NCBI RefSeq assembly: GCF_001936615.1
Contig: NZ_MLBF01000020.1
Span: 1 to 64,000, forward strand
Reading direction: 5' to 3'
Length of the DNA: 64,000 bases
From: Desulfosporosinus metallidurans
GTDB lineage: Bacteria; Bacillota; Desulfitobacteriia; Desulfitobacteriales; Desulfitobacteriaceae
Position numbers and translations under genes: made by a program. Positions 34,951 to 44,683 of this stretch are shown here, one piece after another. The number at the start of each line of letters is the position of its first letter. Position 1 is the stretch's first letter. The notes under the pieces were generated by a model. It was not told the DNA's origin, ran no database searches, and saw only the letters and a program-made list of their open reading frames with translations.

Positions 34951-36153
34951 CTACAAGTTTTCACAGTGATCAGGAATAGACGCTAAGCGAACCGATAAGA
35001 AGAAGGCGACAATCAAGAAGCAGACGATCAACCCCACCACCCCAGTCCAGCCAAAGCGGCTCCAGAATAACCCCCCACACGTGCCACCGACACTGGAACC
35101 ACAATAATAGAAAAATAGATAGAGTGAAGATGCCTGTGCTTTATGGCTTGTGGCTAAACGTCCGACCCAGCTGCTAGCAATAGAATGGGCGCCAAAGAAG
35201 CCAAAGGTGAAAATAGCTATACCCATAATTTTTAACCACAAGAGACTGCTCAACGTAATGATGACCCCTATTAAAAGGATGGTCAAGGCAAGCCACATCA
35301 CTCTATAGCGTGCGTACCGATCTGCGAGCCTACCCATCCAAGTGGAACTGAAGGTTCCCATAATATAGACAATGAAAATCCAACCCACTAAAGATTGACT
35401 AAGGGAGTAGGGCGGGGCCACTAACTGGTAACCGATATAATTGTATAATGTCACGAAACTGCCCATTACCAAAAATCCTAAGCCATATAAGCGTCGCAAA
35501 TAAGGATCCTTGCATTGTGAGAGCAATGATTCCGTTATTTTACTGATCTGAAGCGGCCTCCGTTTAAAATTTCTTGAGGGCGGAAGAGTACGCCAAAACA
35601 TCAAAGTGGCAGCTAGACTTAAGACTCCGATCACAGCAAGGGCTACACGCCAGTTGAAAAAGTCCGTCACCATCCCACTAATAATCCGCCCACCCATACC
35701 TCCAATGGAGTTTCCGCTGATATATATTCCCATGGCGACGCCCAGGCTAGCAGGTTCGATTTCTTCGCTTAAATAGGTCATTGCTATGGCGGGCAGACCT
35801 GCCAATACAATACCCTCGATAACTCTAAGTAAGAGCAAAAAGTGAAAATTCGGGCTAGCCGCGGTCAGGACGGCTAGCACCGAGGCAATAAACAAGGAAA
35901 TACTCATTACTGACTTACGTCCCCTAGCATCTGACAATGCACCTACAAAAAGCATGCTGACAGCCATGGCAATCGTTGTCAAGGACAATGAAAGGCTAGC
36001 CACAGCCGGCGAAATATGGAATTCCCTAGAAAATTCCGGCATCAAAGGTTGTATGTTGTACAAAATGGCAAAGGTATTGAACCCACCGGCAAATAAAGCA
36101 AGGATGGCATTGCGAAAGGAAATCGTACCTTTTTCGATAAAACTCAAGCTCAA
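34951..36153 (-). CDS. major facilitator superfamily transporter (YnfM-like)
   Basis: A 400-residue, 12-segment MFS protein. The loop 2-3 motif is seen in GALSDARGRKSVM, and the matching motif after segment 8 in MGRLADRYARYRVM. The protein resembles YnfM/arabinose-efflux-type exporters. The start is a TTG at 36153 with GGAAAGAAG upstream. It is monocistronic with its own terminator. Substrate unknown. Confidence 0.85.
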   Translation of the reverse strand: MSLSFIEKGTISFRNAILALFAGGFNTFAILYNIQPLMPEFSREFHISPAVASLSLSLTTIAMAVSMLFVGALSDARGRKSVMSISLFIASVLAVLTAASPNFHFLLLLRVIEGIVLAGLPAIAMTYLSEEIEPASLGVAMGIYISGNSIGGMGGRIISGMVTDFFNWRVALAVIGVLSLAATLMFWRTLPPSRNFKRRPLQISKITESLLSQCKDPYLRRLYGLGFLVMGSFVTLYNYIGYQLVAPPYSLSQSLVGWIFIVYIMGTFSSTWMGRLADRYARYRVMWLALTILLIGVIITLSSLLWLKIMGIAIFTFGFFGAHSIASSWVGRLATSHKAQASSLYLFFYYCGSSVGGTCGGLFWSRFGWTGVVGLIVCFLIVAFFLSVRLASIPDHCENL

Positions 36154-36257
36154 AATCTTCTTTCCAGAGGCTTTTCAAAGGCCCTTCGTTCTTATCCTAT
36201 ACAATATAATAAGTTTCGCCTAAGACGCAACTCATTACCAATCTCTAAACTAAAACG

Positions 36258-36310
36258 GAGACAAAAACTGTGGTAAGATTAGCATCCAATCTAGCCACTG
36301 TTTTTGTCTC
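36258..36310 (-). terminator. terminator of the liv operon
   Basis: Arms 36258-36273 and 36295-36310 pair with a single mismatch; the distal arm contains GTTTTTGTCTC. Confidence 0.7.
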
Positions 36311-36336
36311 TCAATAAAGCTCTATCCTTGATAAAG

Positions 36337-37062
36337 TTAACTTTTCAGTTTGGTAACGCTCTCACCCAAATAAGCTTTCTTTACGTCTTCATTCGCCAAT
36401 AATTCTTTTCCGGTTCCTTTAAGAGTAATCCGTCCAGTTTCGATAACATAACCAACATCCGCAATATGGAGTGCCGCATTGGCATTTTGTTCGATCAACA
36501 GAATGGTCATCCCTTGTTTGTGAATCTCCCGAATAATGTTGAAAATATCTTTGACGATGAGGGGAGCTAACCCCAGGGATGGTTCATCCATCATGAGAAG
36601 TTTGGGGCGAGACATGAGGGCCCGTCCCACCGCAAGCATCTGCTGCTCTCCCCCGGATAATGTTCCGGCGAGTTGCCATTCCCGTTCTTTCAGCCGAGAA
36701 AAGAGGGTAAAAACCCATTCTATATCCTCTTTAATTCCCAGATGATCCTTGCGAGTAAAGGCCCCGATCTTCAAGTTTTCTAAGACGGTCATATCCGAGA
36801 ACACTCGCCGTCCTTCTGGAACCAAGGTAATCCCCTTTTTTACAATGTTATGGCGCTTCTCCGACAACAAATTTTTCCCGTGATAAGTGATTGAACCTTC
36901 TTTAGGTTTAACAAGACCGACAATCGAGCGCAGCACGGTACTCTTCCCAGCACCATTGGCCCCGACTAAGGTGACAATTTTCCCTTCCTCTACCTCAAGG
37001 CTGATCCCTTTTAAGGCCTCAATCCCACCGTAGGCGACACTTAAGTTTTCTATTTTAAGCAT
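36337..37062 (-). CDS. livF: branched-chain amino-acid-type ABC transporter ATPase
   Basis: A standard LivF of about 241 residues: Walker A TLVGANGAGKSTVLRSIVG, signature LSGGEQQMLAVGRALMSRP, Walker B LLMMDEPSLGLAP and H-loop LIEQNANAALHIAD. The ATG at 37062 is chosen because it overlaps the livG stop (ATGCTTAA) and gives the normal MLKIENLSVAYGG start; the in-frame ATG at 37092 adds a livG-derived tail. It is the last gene of the livKHMGF operon. Confidence 0.95.
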   Translation of the reverse strand: MLKIENLSVAYGGIEALKGISLEVEEGKIVTLVGANGAGKSTVLRSIVGLVKPKEGSITYHGKNLLSEKRHNIVKKGITLVPEGRRVFSDMTVLENLKIGAFTRKDHLGIKEDIEWVFTLFSRLKEREWQLAGTLSGGEQQMLAVGRALMSRPKLLMMDEPSLGLAPLIVKDIFNIIREIHKQGMTILLIEQNANAALHIADVGYVIETGRITLKGTGKELLANEDVKKAYLGESVTKLKS

Positions 37063-37828
37063 AATCTTCTGCCACCCCCAAGTACGCTTCAATCACCTTT
37101 TGGTTATTTTGAATCTCATAGGGGTTCCCTTGAGCAATCGTGACTCCGTGATCAAAAACATAAATCCGATCGGAAATCCCCATGACCACTTGCATATGGT
37201 GTTCAATCATGAAAATAGATAAATGGAACTCATCCCGAATTTGGCGAATAAACTCGGTCAAATCGTCTGTTTCCTTGGGATTCATTCCGGCAGCTGGCTC
37301 ATCCAAAAGGAGTATCTCCGGATTCGTCGCCAAAGCCCTCGCAATCTCCAAACGCCGCTGCTTGCCGTAAGGAAGTGAACTAGATTTTTCACCCTGAGCA
37401 TCCACAAGCCCCACTTTTTCTAAGAGGTTAAGTGACTTCTCCAAGATTTCCTTCTCCTCCCGACGGTAGCGTGGGAGTTTAAAGGTGGCTTCTAAAAAAT
37501 TAGACTTTAGGTGCAAATGATTAGCAATCAAGACATTATCGAGTACTGTCAAATCCTTAAACAAACGAATATTTTGAAACGTCCGCGCTATTCCCTGCTT
37601 GGTAATCTGATCCGGCCTTTGACCTGTAATATCGTTTCCTTTATAACTAATTCGCCCGATCGTGGGCTTGTAGACTCCGGTAATCATGTTGAACGCAGTT
37701 GTTTTTCCTGCGCCATTCGGCCCAATTAAAGCAACAATTTCTCCTTGGTTTAAATCAAGGTTAAAGTCCTTGACTGCGGTCAGCCCGCCAAAGATCATCG
37801 AGACATTATCGACCTTCAATAGTTTCAC
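37055..37828 (-). CDS. livG: branched-chain amino-acid-type ABC transporter ATPase
   Basis: A 257-residue ATPase with Walker A ALIGPNGAGKTTAFNMITG, the LivG-specific insert around KSNFLEATFKLPRYRREEKE, a signature region of SSSLPYGKQRRLEIARALA, and Walker B LLLDEPAAGMNPKE. The start is GTG 37828, overlapping the livM stop (GTGA). It pairs with LivF to energise the transporter. Confidence 0.95.
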   Translation of the reverse strand: MKLLKVDNVSMIFGGLTAVKDFNLDLNQGEIVALIGPNGAGKTTAFNMITGVYKPTIGRISYKGNDITGQRPDQITKQGIARTFQNIRLFKDLTVLDNVLIANHLHLKSNFLEATFKLPRYRREEKEILEKSLNLLEKVGLVDAQGEKSSSLPYGKQRRLEIARALATNPEILLLDEPAAGMNPKETDDLTEFIRQIRDEFHLSIFMIEHHMQVVMGISDRIYVFDHGVTIAQGNPYEIQNNQKVIEAYLGVAEDYA

Positions 37829-38880
37829 AGTTTGCTCCCTCCTTTGGCAAGAGGTTTTTTGTTGAACTTGGCGAAAAGTCTGTCCCAGGTGATTTCATTG
37901 GTTCCCATGATCCCTCTGTTAAAGAAAAGAACGACAATCATGAGAAGAGCTGAAAAAACAACCATACGCAGGCCGGAAATGCCTGGAATTACAAGGTTGC
38001 CGATCGTCATAGATTCATCAAGGAATCGTAAGGCCTCTCCCCCAATGGTGATAATAAAGGCAGAAATAATGGTTCCCGTGATACTCCCCATCCCGCCAAG
38101 AATAATAATAAGGAGAACATTAAAGGTAAGGAAGAAGCGAAACATCAAGGGATCAATGGTTCCTAACAAGCTTCCCAACAGTCCACCACCAATTCCAGCA
38201 AAAAAAGCCCCGATGGTAAAAGCTAGGACCTTATGCTTAAAGAGGCTAATCCCCATACTTTCAGCCGCAATCTCGTCTTCTCGGATCGCTTTAAACGCCC
38301 GGCCATAACTGCTGTTAATGAGCGACCCAATAAAGAGCACGGTCACCACAGCGACCCCGAAGGTCCACCAAACATTCGACGATTCCGGAATCCCCTTGAG
38401 GCCGAGGGCTCCGTTCGTGATACTTTGCATATTAGTAAAGACGACCCGGATGATCTCCGCAAATCCCAGAGTAGCGATCGCTAAATAATCTCCTCGAAGC
38501 CTTAAAGCCGGGGCACCAATCAAGTAACCCACAATGCCCGCAAAAATTCCCCCGATCAGAAGTGCTAGAAAAAATGGCACATGCATCGTGTCTAAGGGCT
38601 TCATCATCGGAACCATGAAAAAGTTCTGCCCCTTCACAACGTCCGGCATCGTAAGAATGGCCGTAGTATAAGCGCCGACCGCCATAAAACCGGCATGCCC
38701 AAGAGAAAAGAGCCCAGTAAAACCATTGATTAAATTCATACTCAAGCCGAGAACGACGTAGATAGCGCAAAGATTTAAGATCCTCATCTTGTAGGAATCT
38801 AGATTTTGATCGGCTAGATAAACTAAGACGAATAAAACAAGAATCGCGATAACTGTCAGTAGTGTCTTTTTTTGTTTCAT
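37825..38880 (-). CDS. livM: branched-chain amino-acid-type ABC transporter permease LivM
   Basis: A 351-residue inner-membrane permease of about ten segments with the family signature GLSMNLINGFTGLFSLGHAG near residues 45-65 and the EAA-type loop GRAFKAIREDEIAAESMGIS. It lies 2 nt downstream of livH and overlaps livG. It forms the channel with LivH. Confidence 0.93.
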   Translation of the reverse strand: MKQKKTLLTVIAILVLFVLVYLADQNLDSYKMRILNLCAIYVVLGLSMNLINGFTGLFSLGHAGFMAVGAYTTAILTMPDVVKGQNFFMVPMMKPLDTMHVPFFLALLIGGIFAGIVGYLIGAPALRLRGDYLAIATLGFAEIIRVVFTNMQSITNGALGLKGIPESSNVWWTFGVAVVTVLFIGSLINSSYGRAFKAIREDEIAAESMGISLFKHKVLAFTIGAFFAGIGGGLLGSLLGTIDPLMFRFFLTFNVLLIIILGGMGSITGTIISAFIITIGGEALRFLDESMTIGNLVIPGISGLRMVVFSALLMIVVLFFNRGIMGTNEITWDRLFAKFNKKPLAKGGSKL

Positions 38881-38882
38881 AG

Positions 38883-39815
38883 TTACACCTTCTCCGCTAT
38901 TTTCTCGCCGGTGATCCCAGTCGGCTTAAATAACAGAATGACAATCAGAAAGACGAAAGCAAACGCATCCCTGTAGCCACTCAAGCTTGGGAGAAAAGCA
39001 ACAATCAGGATTTCACCAATCCCTAGGATAAAGCCCCCAATCACAGCCCCTTTAATGTTTCCAATTCCGCCGATAACGGCAGCAATAAAGGCTTTAAGGC
39101 CCGGCATTACCCCCATCAGTGGGGCAATCTGTGGAAACTTAAGTCCCCACATGATCCCGCCAACGGCAGCTAGCATGGAGCCAATTGCGAAGGTTTGAGA
39201 AATAGTCTTATTCACATTCACTCCCATGATCCCAGCCGTTTCGTAATCTTTAGCCACCGCCCGCATAGCCATCCCCGTTTTCGTATGATTGATTAAATAT
39301 AGAAGCCCAACAAGGAATATGATAGTCACTATTGGAATAACGAAGGTCAATTTTTGAATAGAAACTGTTCCCAACTGGATGCTGTCCGTTAAAAGTTTAA
39401 CACTTGGAAATGCCTTGGGGCGTCCACCAAATAACACGACCGCCAAATTCTCAAGTAAGAACGACGCGCCGATCGCCGAGATCATGATGGAGATCTTCGG
39501 TGCATCGCGGAGCGGACGATAAGCCCCTATTTCGAGTAACATCCCGAGAGCCGCTGTTAAAATAATAGCCAGGATAAAAGAAACATACCAAGGTAGCATA
39601 AACGTGGAGACACCATAAAAAGCAAAATACGTCGTCATCATAAACACATCGCCATGAGCAAAGTTTATGAGGCGTAGGGTTCCGTAAACCATGGTATAGC
39701 CGATAGCCACCAAGGCATATAAACTTCCTAGGGAAATTCCGTTTGCCAAATGTTGAAAAAACGTACTTAAGTCCATCCCTGTCAAAAACTGAAAAATCGC
39801 GTTTAAGTTCATCAC
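38883..39815 (-). CDS. livH: branched-chain amino-acid-type ABC transporter permease LivH
   Basis: A 310-residue permease with the LivH hallmark GSLYALVAIGYTMVYGTLRLINFAHGD and the EAA-type loop MRAVAKDYETAGIMGVN. Either the GTG at 39815 or the ATG at 39812 can start it; GAGGTGAT lies 8 nt upstream. A weak hairpin (39858-39891) in the gap after livK may lower expression of the membrane and ATPase genes relative to the binding protein. Confidence 0.93.
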   Translation of the reverse strand: MMNLNAIFQFLTGMDLSTFFQHLANGISLGSLYALVAIGYTMVYGTLRLINFAHGDVFMMTTYFAFYGVSTFMLPWYVSFILAIILTAALGMLLEIGAYRPLRDAPKISIMISAIGASFLLENLAVVLFGGRPKAFPSVKLLTDSIQLGTVSIQKLTFVIPIVTIIFLVGLLYLINHTKTGMAMRAVAKDYETAGIMGVNVNKTISQTFAIGSMLAAVGGIMWGLKFPQIAPLMGVMPGLKAFIAAVIGGIGNIKGAVIGGFILGIGEILIVAFLPSLSGYRDAFAFVFLIVILLFKPTGITGEKIAEKV

Positions 39816-39857
39816 CTTAGTTTATCACCTCATTGTCCTTTATATTAGTTCATAAGA

Positions 39858-39891
39858 GATACGCTCCCCTTACAGCGAAGGAAAGCGTATC
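39858..39891 (-). terminator. intercistronic hairpin between livK and livH
   Basis: GATACGCT (39858-39865) pairs with AGCGTATC (39884-39891). There is no strong T-run, so it is more likely a partial terminator or an mRNA-stabilising stem after livK. Confidence 0.5.
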
Positions 39892-39948
39892 GGTAGCCAA
39901 GACTAGATATTGATTAAGATTTGTCACAAATTTGTGTAGTTTCAACTG

Positions 39949-41136
39949 TTATTTGGCTTTGATAATATCCATGTAAGTAAACTTTCCGTTCTTAACTTGC
40001 TTAATGACCGCATCTTTGACGGCATCCCCGTTCTCGTCGAGCGTAATCATACCAGCTGCTCCGGGGAAGTCTTTTGTTTTAGCCAGTTGTTCCTTGATTT
40101 TAACTGGGTCTGAGGAATTGGCTTTCTTGATGGCATCAAGAATTACGATATAGGCATCATATCCCAGCGCAGTGACCGCAGCCGGCTCTTTGCCTGTGTT
40201 TTCTTTGCGGTATTCCGCCAAGAACTTCTCAGATTCTGGGGTAATTGGCTTCTCCGAAGTAAAGAACGTTGAGAAGACGGCTCCTTCAACGGCATCCTTG
40301 CCGATATCGATAAATTCAGGGGTCTCCCATGTATCCCCGCCAATGATTGGCGCTTTAATTCCAAGTTGTCGAGCTTGCTTAATGAGAAGCGCCGATTCAG
40401 TGAAGTTACCTGGTGCGAAGATAACATCTGGATTCTTCGCCTTGATGTTGGTGAGTTGAGCGGAGAAATCTTGGTCTCCTGTATTATAGTTAGCCACACC
40501 GACAATCGCGTTTTGATCTCCCGTCAATTGTTTGAACGAATCTGTGAAGAATTTGGCGAGGCCAATAGAGTAGTCACTGGAGACTTCTTGAACAATGGCT
40601 ACCTTTTTAGCGTTTAACTTATTAAAGGCATAGTTAGCCATGACTTTCCCTTGAAACGGGTCAATAAAGCAAACCCGGAAATAGAAGTCATTATTCTTTG
40701 TAACGAGCGGGTTGGTCGCGGAAGCTGCTACTGCCGGGACTTTCGCATTCTTCACAATATCTCCGGCTGCCATAGAAAGTGAGCTTCCCCAGCTTCCGAT
40801 GATTGCCGAGACTTTTTCTTTTTCCACAAGACGAGAAGCTGCACTAGCTGCCTCGACCTTATCTGACTTATTGTCCACCGTCACTAATTCTACTTTCTTG
40901 CCCAGAACCTCTGGATAGAGTTTGTTAGCCAGCTTAATCCCTTCAACTTCTAACGCACCCCCGGCAGCATTCGCCCCGGTCATCGGTTCGAACACACCGA
41001 TTTTGATTACATCTCCGCTCCCAGAAGTTCCTGAGCTCCCAGTTGCGCTCGGAGCCGCCGTTTGGGTTCCACATCCAGTCACAACAAGTGCCCCTACCAA
41101 TAGAGCAGAGACGAGAACTGAAGCCATTTTTCTCAT
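39949..41136 (-). CDS. livK: branched-chain amino-acid-type ABC transporter substrate-binding lipoprotein
   Basis: A 395-residue periplasmic-binding-fold (type I) protein with a lipoprotein signal peptide and lipobox VVTGC (Cys22). The body is the usual LivJ/LivK/AmiC fold (IKIGVFEPMTGANAAGG... AIIGSWGSSLSMAAG). It is the first gene of the operon, downstream of a good promoter at 41194-41222. Ligand is probably a branched-chain or other amino acid, but this family is broad. Confidence 0.92.
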   Translation of the reverse strand: MRKMASVLVSALLVGALVVTGCGTQTAAPSATGSSGTSGSGDVIKIGVFEPMTGANAAGGALEVEGIKLANKLYPEVLGKKVELVTVDNKSDKVEAASAASRLVEKEKVSAIIGSWGSSLSMAAGDIVKNAKVPAVAASATNPLVTKNNDFYFRVCFIDPFQGKVMANYAFNKLNAKKVAIVQEVSSDYSIGLAKFFTDSFKQLTGDQNAIVGVANYNTGDQDFSAQLTNIKAKNPDVIFAPGNFTESALLIKQARQLGIKAPIIGGDTWETPEFIDIGKDAVEGAVFSTFFTSEKPITPESEKFLAEYRKENTGKEPAAVTALGYDAYIVILDAIKKANSSDPVKIKEQLAKTKDFPGAAGMITLDENGDAVKDAVIKQVKNGKFTYMDIIKAK

Positions 41137-41193
41137 TTTGTTTCCTCCTCTTTCTATAAATCCTAGTCTAAAAAGGCTATATACCCTAAACCG

Positions 41194-41222
41194 AGTATAG
41201 AGAGGTCCGTCCTCCTTGTCAA
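41194..41222 (-). promoter_or_regulatory. sigma-A promoter of the liv operon
   Basis: On the minus strand TTGACA (41222-41217), a 17-bp spacer, TATACT (41199-41194). A near-palindromic ATACATATGTGTAT lies next to the -35 at 41222-41235 and may bind a regulator. Confidence 0.8.
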
Positions 41223-41288
41223 TACATATGTGTATAAATCCAGGCTACAGATATTTGAATTATTGGTGAAATCGAGATCATGATTTTG

Positions 41289-41328
41289 GCATAGAAAAGC
41301 CAGCACCGAAATGCTGGCTTTTCTATGC
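41289..41328. terminator. strong hairpin terminator between trpZ-like gene and livK
   Basis: A perfect 17-bp stem (41289-41305 with 41312-41328) around a 6-nt loop, with TTTTCTAT in the arm. Confidence 0.75.
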
Positions 41329-41830
41329 TAGTCTTTAAGTTATTGGAGTAATATAAGAGCACGCAATGGTCTACCTAACACCAATACAGATAACTTATTA
41401 CCTAACGATAATCTTGCGACCATAATCAAGCAAATCACTATCTATATTAATGGTTCGTTCGACCCTTCAAGATATCTACCCAGCCACATACAACCTTTCG
41501 GCTGTAAATGACCGAAATTTCTTACACATGCATACATCAGACGACATATGGTTGAGTAAGAAAAACTCAACACCCTAAAGAATCTTAGCTCGACCTTTTA
41601 CAATAAGTTGGAACCTTAATACAATCGAAAGACTGCAAGAAAGCTTTTCCCCACCATAAAAAATCTTCCCTCTGACTATACCCAAGCGTTTTACCACCTG
41701 AACATAATCTTTGGCCCACCCATATATACCCCATTAGAGCCTATATAAATCTTGGCTCAACCATTACGTACCCTTATATCATATTATTAATCACTTCATC
41801 CAATAATATACGCGCCTTGCAACCAAAAAT
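41329..41830. other. 500-bp non-coding stretch
   Basis: No credible reading frame on either strand. It contains small hairpins such as TTGAGTAAGAAAAACTCAA near 41552-41570 but no RNA family I recognise. It may be decayed sequence. Confidence 0.4.
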
Positions 41831-42625
41831 TTAACTTAACAGCATCCTGTCATTATCAAGTTCCGCCCCGCTTCGCTTCTCAAACTGCTCGATCAGTCGA
41901 TCCACAGTCATATTGCTTCGTTCTTGACCCTGAAGATCCATCATTATTTTCCCTTCATGCATCATAATCGTCCTGGTTCCGAATTCCAACGAGGCCTTCA
42001 TATTATGCGTGATCATCAAAGTGCAAAGCTTTTCCTCTGCAACTATTTTACGGGTCAAATTCAAGACTTTCCGTGCAATCGTCGGATCGAGGGCTGCGGT
42101 GTGTTCGTCAAGAAGCAAGAGCTTTGGTTTTACAATTGTCGCCATCAGAAGCGTGAGTGCTTGACGCTGTCCACCGGAAAGGAGTCCCACCTTCTGCTTG
42201 ATTCTATTCTCGAGGCCCAGATCAAGGAGCTCTAGTCGCTCCTTGAAAAGGGCAGTATCGTTTTTCGCCACCCCTGGTCTTAACCCTACAGATTTCCCCT
42301 TAGCAAAGGCTATGGCTAGGTTTTCTTCAATTGTCATATCATAGGCTGTTCCTCTCAATGGATCTTGAAACACCCGTCCAATATGTCTTGAGCGTTTATA
42401 CTCTGGGTCGAACGTGATATCCACCGAGTCAAGGGTGATCCTTCCTTCGTCTATCTCATATACCCCGGAGATACAGTTAAGAAGGGTAGACTTTCCAGCA
42501 CCATTCCCTCCAATGATCGTTACAAATTCCCCTTCTTGCAAGGATAGGTTGACTTCAGCAAGAGCCAGTTTTTCGTTGTTGCTCCCTTGTCCAAACGCCT
42601 TACGTAACGCTTCTATTTTAAGCAT
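41831..42625 (-). CDS. trpZ: ABC transporter ATP-binding protein (TrpZ-type)
   Basis: A 264-residue ATPase: Walker A TIIGGNGAGKSTLLNCISG, signature LSGGQRQALTLLMATIVKP, Walker B LLLLDEHTAALDP (with H instead of the common P after DE, as typical of this subfamily), and H-loop MITHNMKASLEFG. The ATG at 42625 follows the permease stop by 4 nt and has AAAGGAG upstream. It forms a tryptophan-type importer with the permease and binding protein upstream. The tryptophan role rests on the T-box at 44684-44950. Confidence 0.85.
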   Translation of the reverse strand: MLKIEALRKAFGQGSNNEKLALAEVNLSLQEGEFVTIIGGNGAGKSTLLNCISGVYEIDEGRITLDSVDITFDPEYKRSRHIGRVFQDPLRGTAYDMTIEENLAIAFAKGKSVGLRPGVAKNDTALFKERLELLDLGLENRIKQKVGLLSGGQRQALTLLMATIVKPKLLLLDEHTAALDPTIARKVLNLTRKIVAEEKLCTLMITHNMKASLEFGTRTIMMHEGKIMMDLQGQERSNMTVDRLIEQFEKRSGAELDNDRMLLS

Positions 42626-42629
42626 CAGG

Positions 42630-43541
42630 TCATTTGCTCCTTTCATGATGTGTAACCGTTAATTTCCGCTTCACAACAGAAAGTCGCTTCTTAATAATGG
42701 GCATAGCCATTGCTATGGCAACAATTACCGCCGAAACAAGCTTTAAATCAGTCGGGGGCATCCCGATTTCGAGTGCAAAGGCGATAATCAAGCGATAAAG
42801 AATGGACCCTAGAACGACAGCAATTAGCCTTCTAAGAAGAGTTTTTGTGCCAAAAACCACTTCTCCAATAATCACTGAAGCCAGCCCGATAACGACCATA
42901 CCAATTCCCATGCCAACATCTACGAACGATTGAGACTGGGCAATCAGAGCACCAGATAAGGCCACTAACCCATTGGAAAGAGCCAACCCTATGAGAATCA
43001 CAGAATCCGTATTAACGCCAAGCGCTCTTACCATATGGTCATTGTCCCCTGTTGCTCTTAAAACAAACCCCAGTCGCGTTTTGAGAAAAAGGAACAGCAA
43101 CAGGAGCATCAATAACAACACTGCCAATGAAAAAATTAACTTGCTGTAATCTCCTAAGGCAGTCTTTTCAAAAACACTGAAAACTGTCGCCTTATTCATT
43201 AGGGGGATGTTGGCCCTGCCTCCCATCACTTTTAGGTTCAAAGAATAGAGTGCCAACATGGTCAGGATTCCAGCTAGAAGTGGCTGAATCTTTAGTTTAG
43301 TATGAAGTAATGCTGTGATAGACCCTGCTCCACAACCTGCCAGAAAAGCGATCCCCAAGCCAAGAAATGGATGTCCCTTGGTACTCATAACAGCAGAAAC
43401 CGCTGCCCCGAGGACAAAACTACCGTCCACACTCAGGTCAGGCATGTTGAGAGTTCTAAAGGATATAAAAACCCCTAGAGCCATGATCGCATAGATTATT
43501 CCTAGTTCAAAGGAACCCTGTAACACCATGAAGGTCATCAC
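42630..43541 (-). CDS. trpY: ABC transporter permease (TrpY-type)
   Basis: A 303-residue permease related to LivH-type permeases, about eight membrane segments, with the start GSFELGIIYAIMALGVFISFRTLNMPDLSVDGSF typical of the subfamily that works with ABC_sub_bind lipoproteins. It lies between the binding protein and the ATPase in the usual order. Likely to import tryptophan. Confidence 0.85.
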   Translation of the reverse strand: MMTFMVLQGSFELGIIYAIMALGVFISFRTLNMPDLSVDGSFVLGAAVSAVMSTKGHPFLGLGIAFLAGCGAGSITALLHTKLKIQPLLAGILTMLALYSLNLKVMGGRANIPLMNKATVFSVFEKTALGDYSKLIFSLAVLLLMLLLLFLFLKTRLGFVLRATGDNDHMVRALGVNTDSVILIGLALSNGLVALSGALIAQSQSFVDVGMGIGMVVIGLASVIIGEVVFGTKTLLRRLIAVVLGSILYRLIIAFALEIGMPPTDLKLVSAVIVAIAMAMPIIKKRLSVVKRKLTVTHHERSK

Positions 43542-43557
43542 TTAAACCCCTTATTTC

Positions 43558-44580
43558 TTAATTTCCGAAAACCTGAGCGGCTGATTTCAAGACATCGTCG
43601 GGGAGATTGATTCCAATTGCCTTAGCCGTGGTCTTATTAAGATAAATATCCATATCCGTCATGGTTTTCACTGGAATATCCCCGGCTTTTTTACCCTTCA
43701 ATATTTCCACAGCCATATCTCCCGTCTCTTTACCCAAGACATCATAATTAATTCCGTAAGTGGCAAGCCCTCCATCTTTAACCATGGAATCTGCCCCTAC
43801 ATAAACGGGTAGTTTTGCCTTATTGGCAACCTGCGCAACAACAGGCATCGCGGAGGCTACCGTGTTATCAATGGGTGAGAAGATAGCATCGACCTTACCC
43901 ACCAAAGAAGTGACAGCTTGCTGAACGTCCGAGGAGTTGGTCACAGTTGCTTCAACCACCGACATGTTATTTTTCTTCGCATAGTCCTTCAAGTTATTGA
44001 TTACGGACACGGAATTGGTTTCGCTAGAGTTGTATAAAGCACCGATTCTTTTGATATCTGGAGTGATGCGTTTGGCAAGTCCCATGATTTTTTCAGCGGA
44101 GACAGCATCCGATGTTCCAGTGACATTAGCTCCCGGTTTCTCCATATTGGTCACCAGACCAGATCCCAAGGGATCAGTACAGGCCGAGAAAAGAATGGGA
44201 ATGTCTTTGGTCTCACTCACAACGGCCTGCGCCGAAGGGGTTGCGATAGCGACAATAAGGTCATATTTATTACTTGCGAATTTTTGAGCAATCGTTTTCA
44301 GATTCGTTTGGTCACCTTGGGCATTCTGATAATCAATCGTAATGTTTTCGCCATCTTTGAATCCTTTGGCCTGTAACTCTTTGATCAGAGACTCTCTAAT
44401 CGTGTTCAGAGAAGGATGTTCCACAATTTGTACAATCCCTATTTTCTTCTTTACATCGGTACTGCCTGTGTTTCCTGAGTTCACCGAATTTCCAGTCTTA
44501 CTGGGTGCACAAGCCGTTAAGGAAAACACCAAAGCCAAGGTCATAATAACTGAGATCATTACCGCCAATCGTTTTTTCAT
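43558..44580 (-). CDS. trpX: ABC transporter substrate-binding lipoprotein (TrpX-type)
   Basis: A 340-residue binding protein of the ABC_sub_bind (PF04392-like) family with lipobox LTAC after a standard signal peptide. Family stretches are IGIVQIVEHPSLNTIRE and VVAIATPSAQAVVSETKDIP. In Firmicutes this family with TrpY and TrpZ is a predicted tryptophan transporter controlled by Trp T-boxes, and one such leader lies directly upstream. Ligand assignment is therefore from regulation and family, not from residues. Confidence 0.87.
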   Translation of the reverse strand: MKKRLAVMISVIMTLALVFSLTACAPSKTGNSVNSGNTGSTDVKKKIGIVQIVEHPSLNTIRESLIKELQAKGFKDGENITIDYQNAQGDQTNLKTIAQKFASNKYDLIVAIATPSAQAVVSETKDIPILFSACTDPLGSGLVTNMEKPGANVTGTSDAVSAEKIMGLAKRITPDIKRIGALYNSSETNSVSVINNLKDYAKKNNMSVVEATVTNSSDVQQAVTSLVGKVDAIFSPIDNTVASAMPVVAQVANKAKLPVYVGADSMVKDGGLATYGINYDVLGKETGDMAVEILKGKKAGDIPVKTMTDMDIYLNKTTAKAIGINLPDDVLKSAAQVFGN

Positions 44581-44683
44581 TGAAGATACCTCCCTATTCT
44601 AATTATAAATTAAATAATTTAAGGGTTTCCTTCTCTGCACATTCCATTCACCGATGCGGTAATGAATAGAACGAAGGGTGGGT

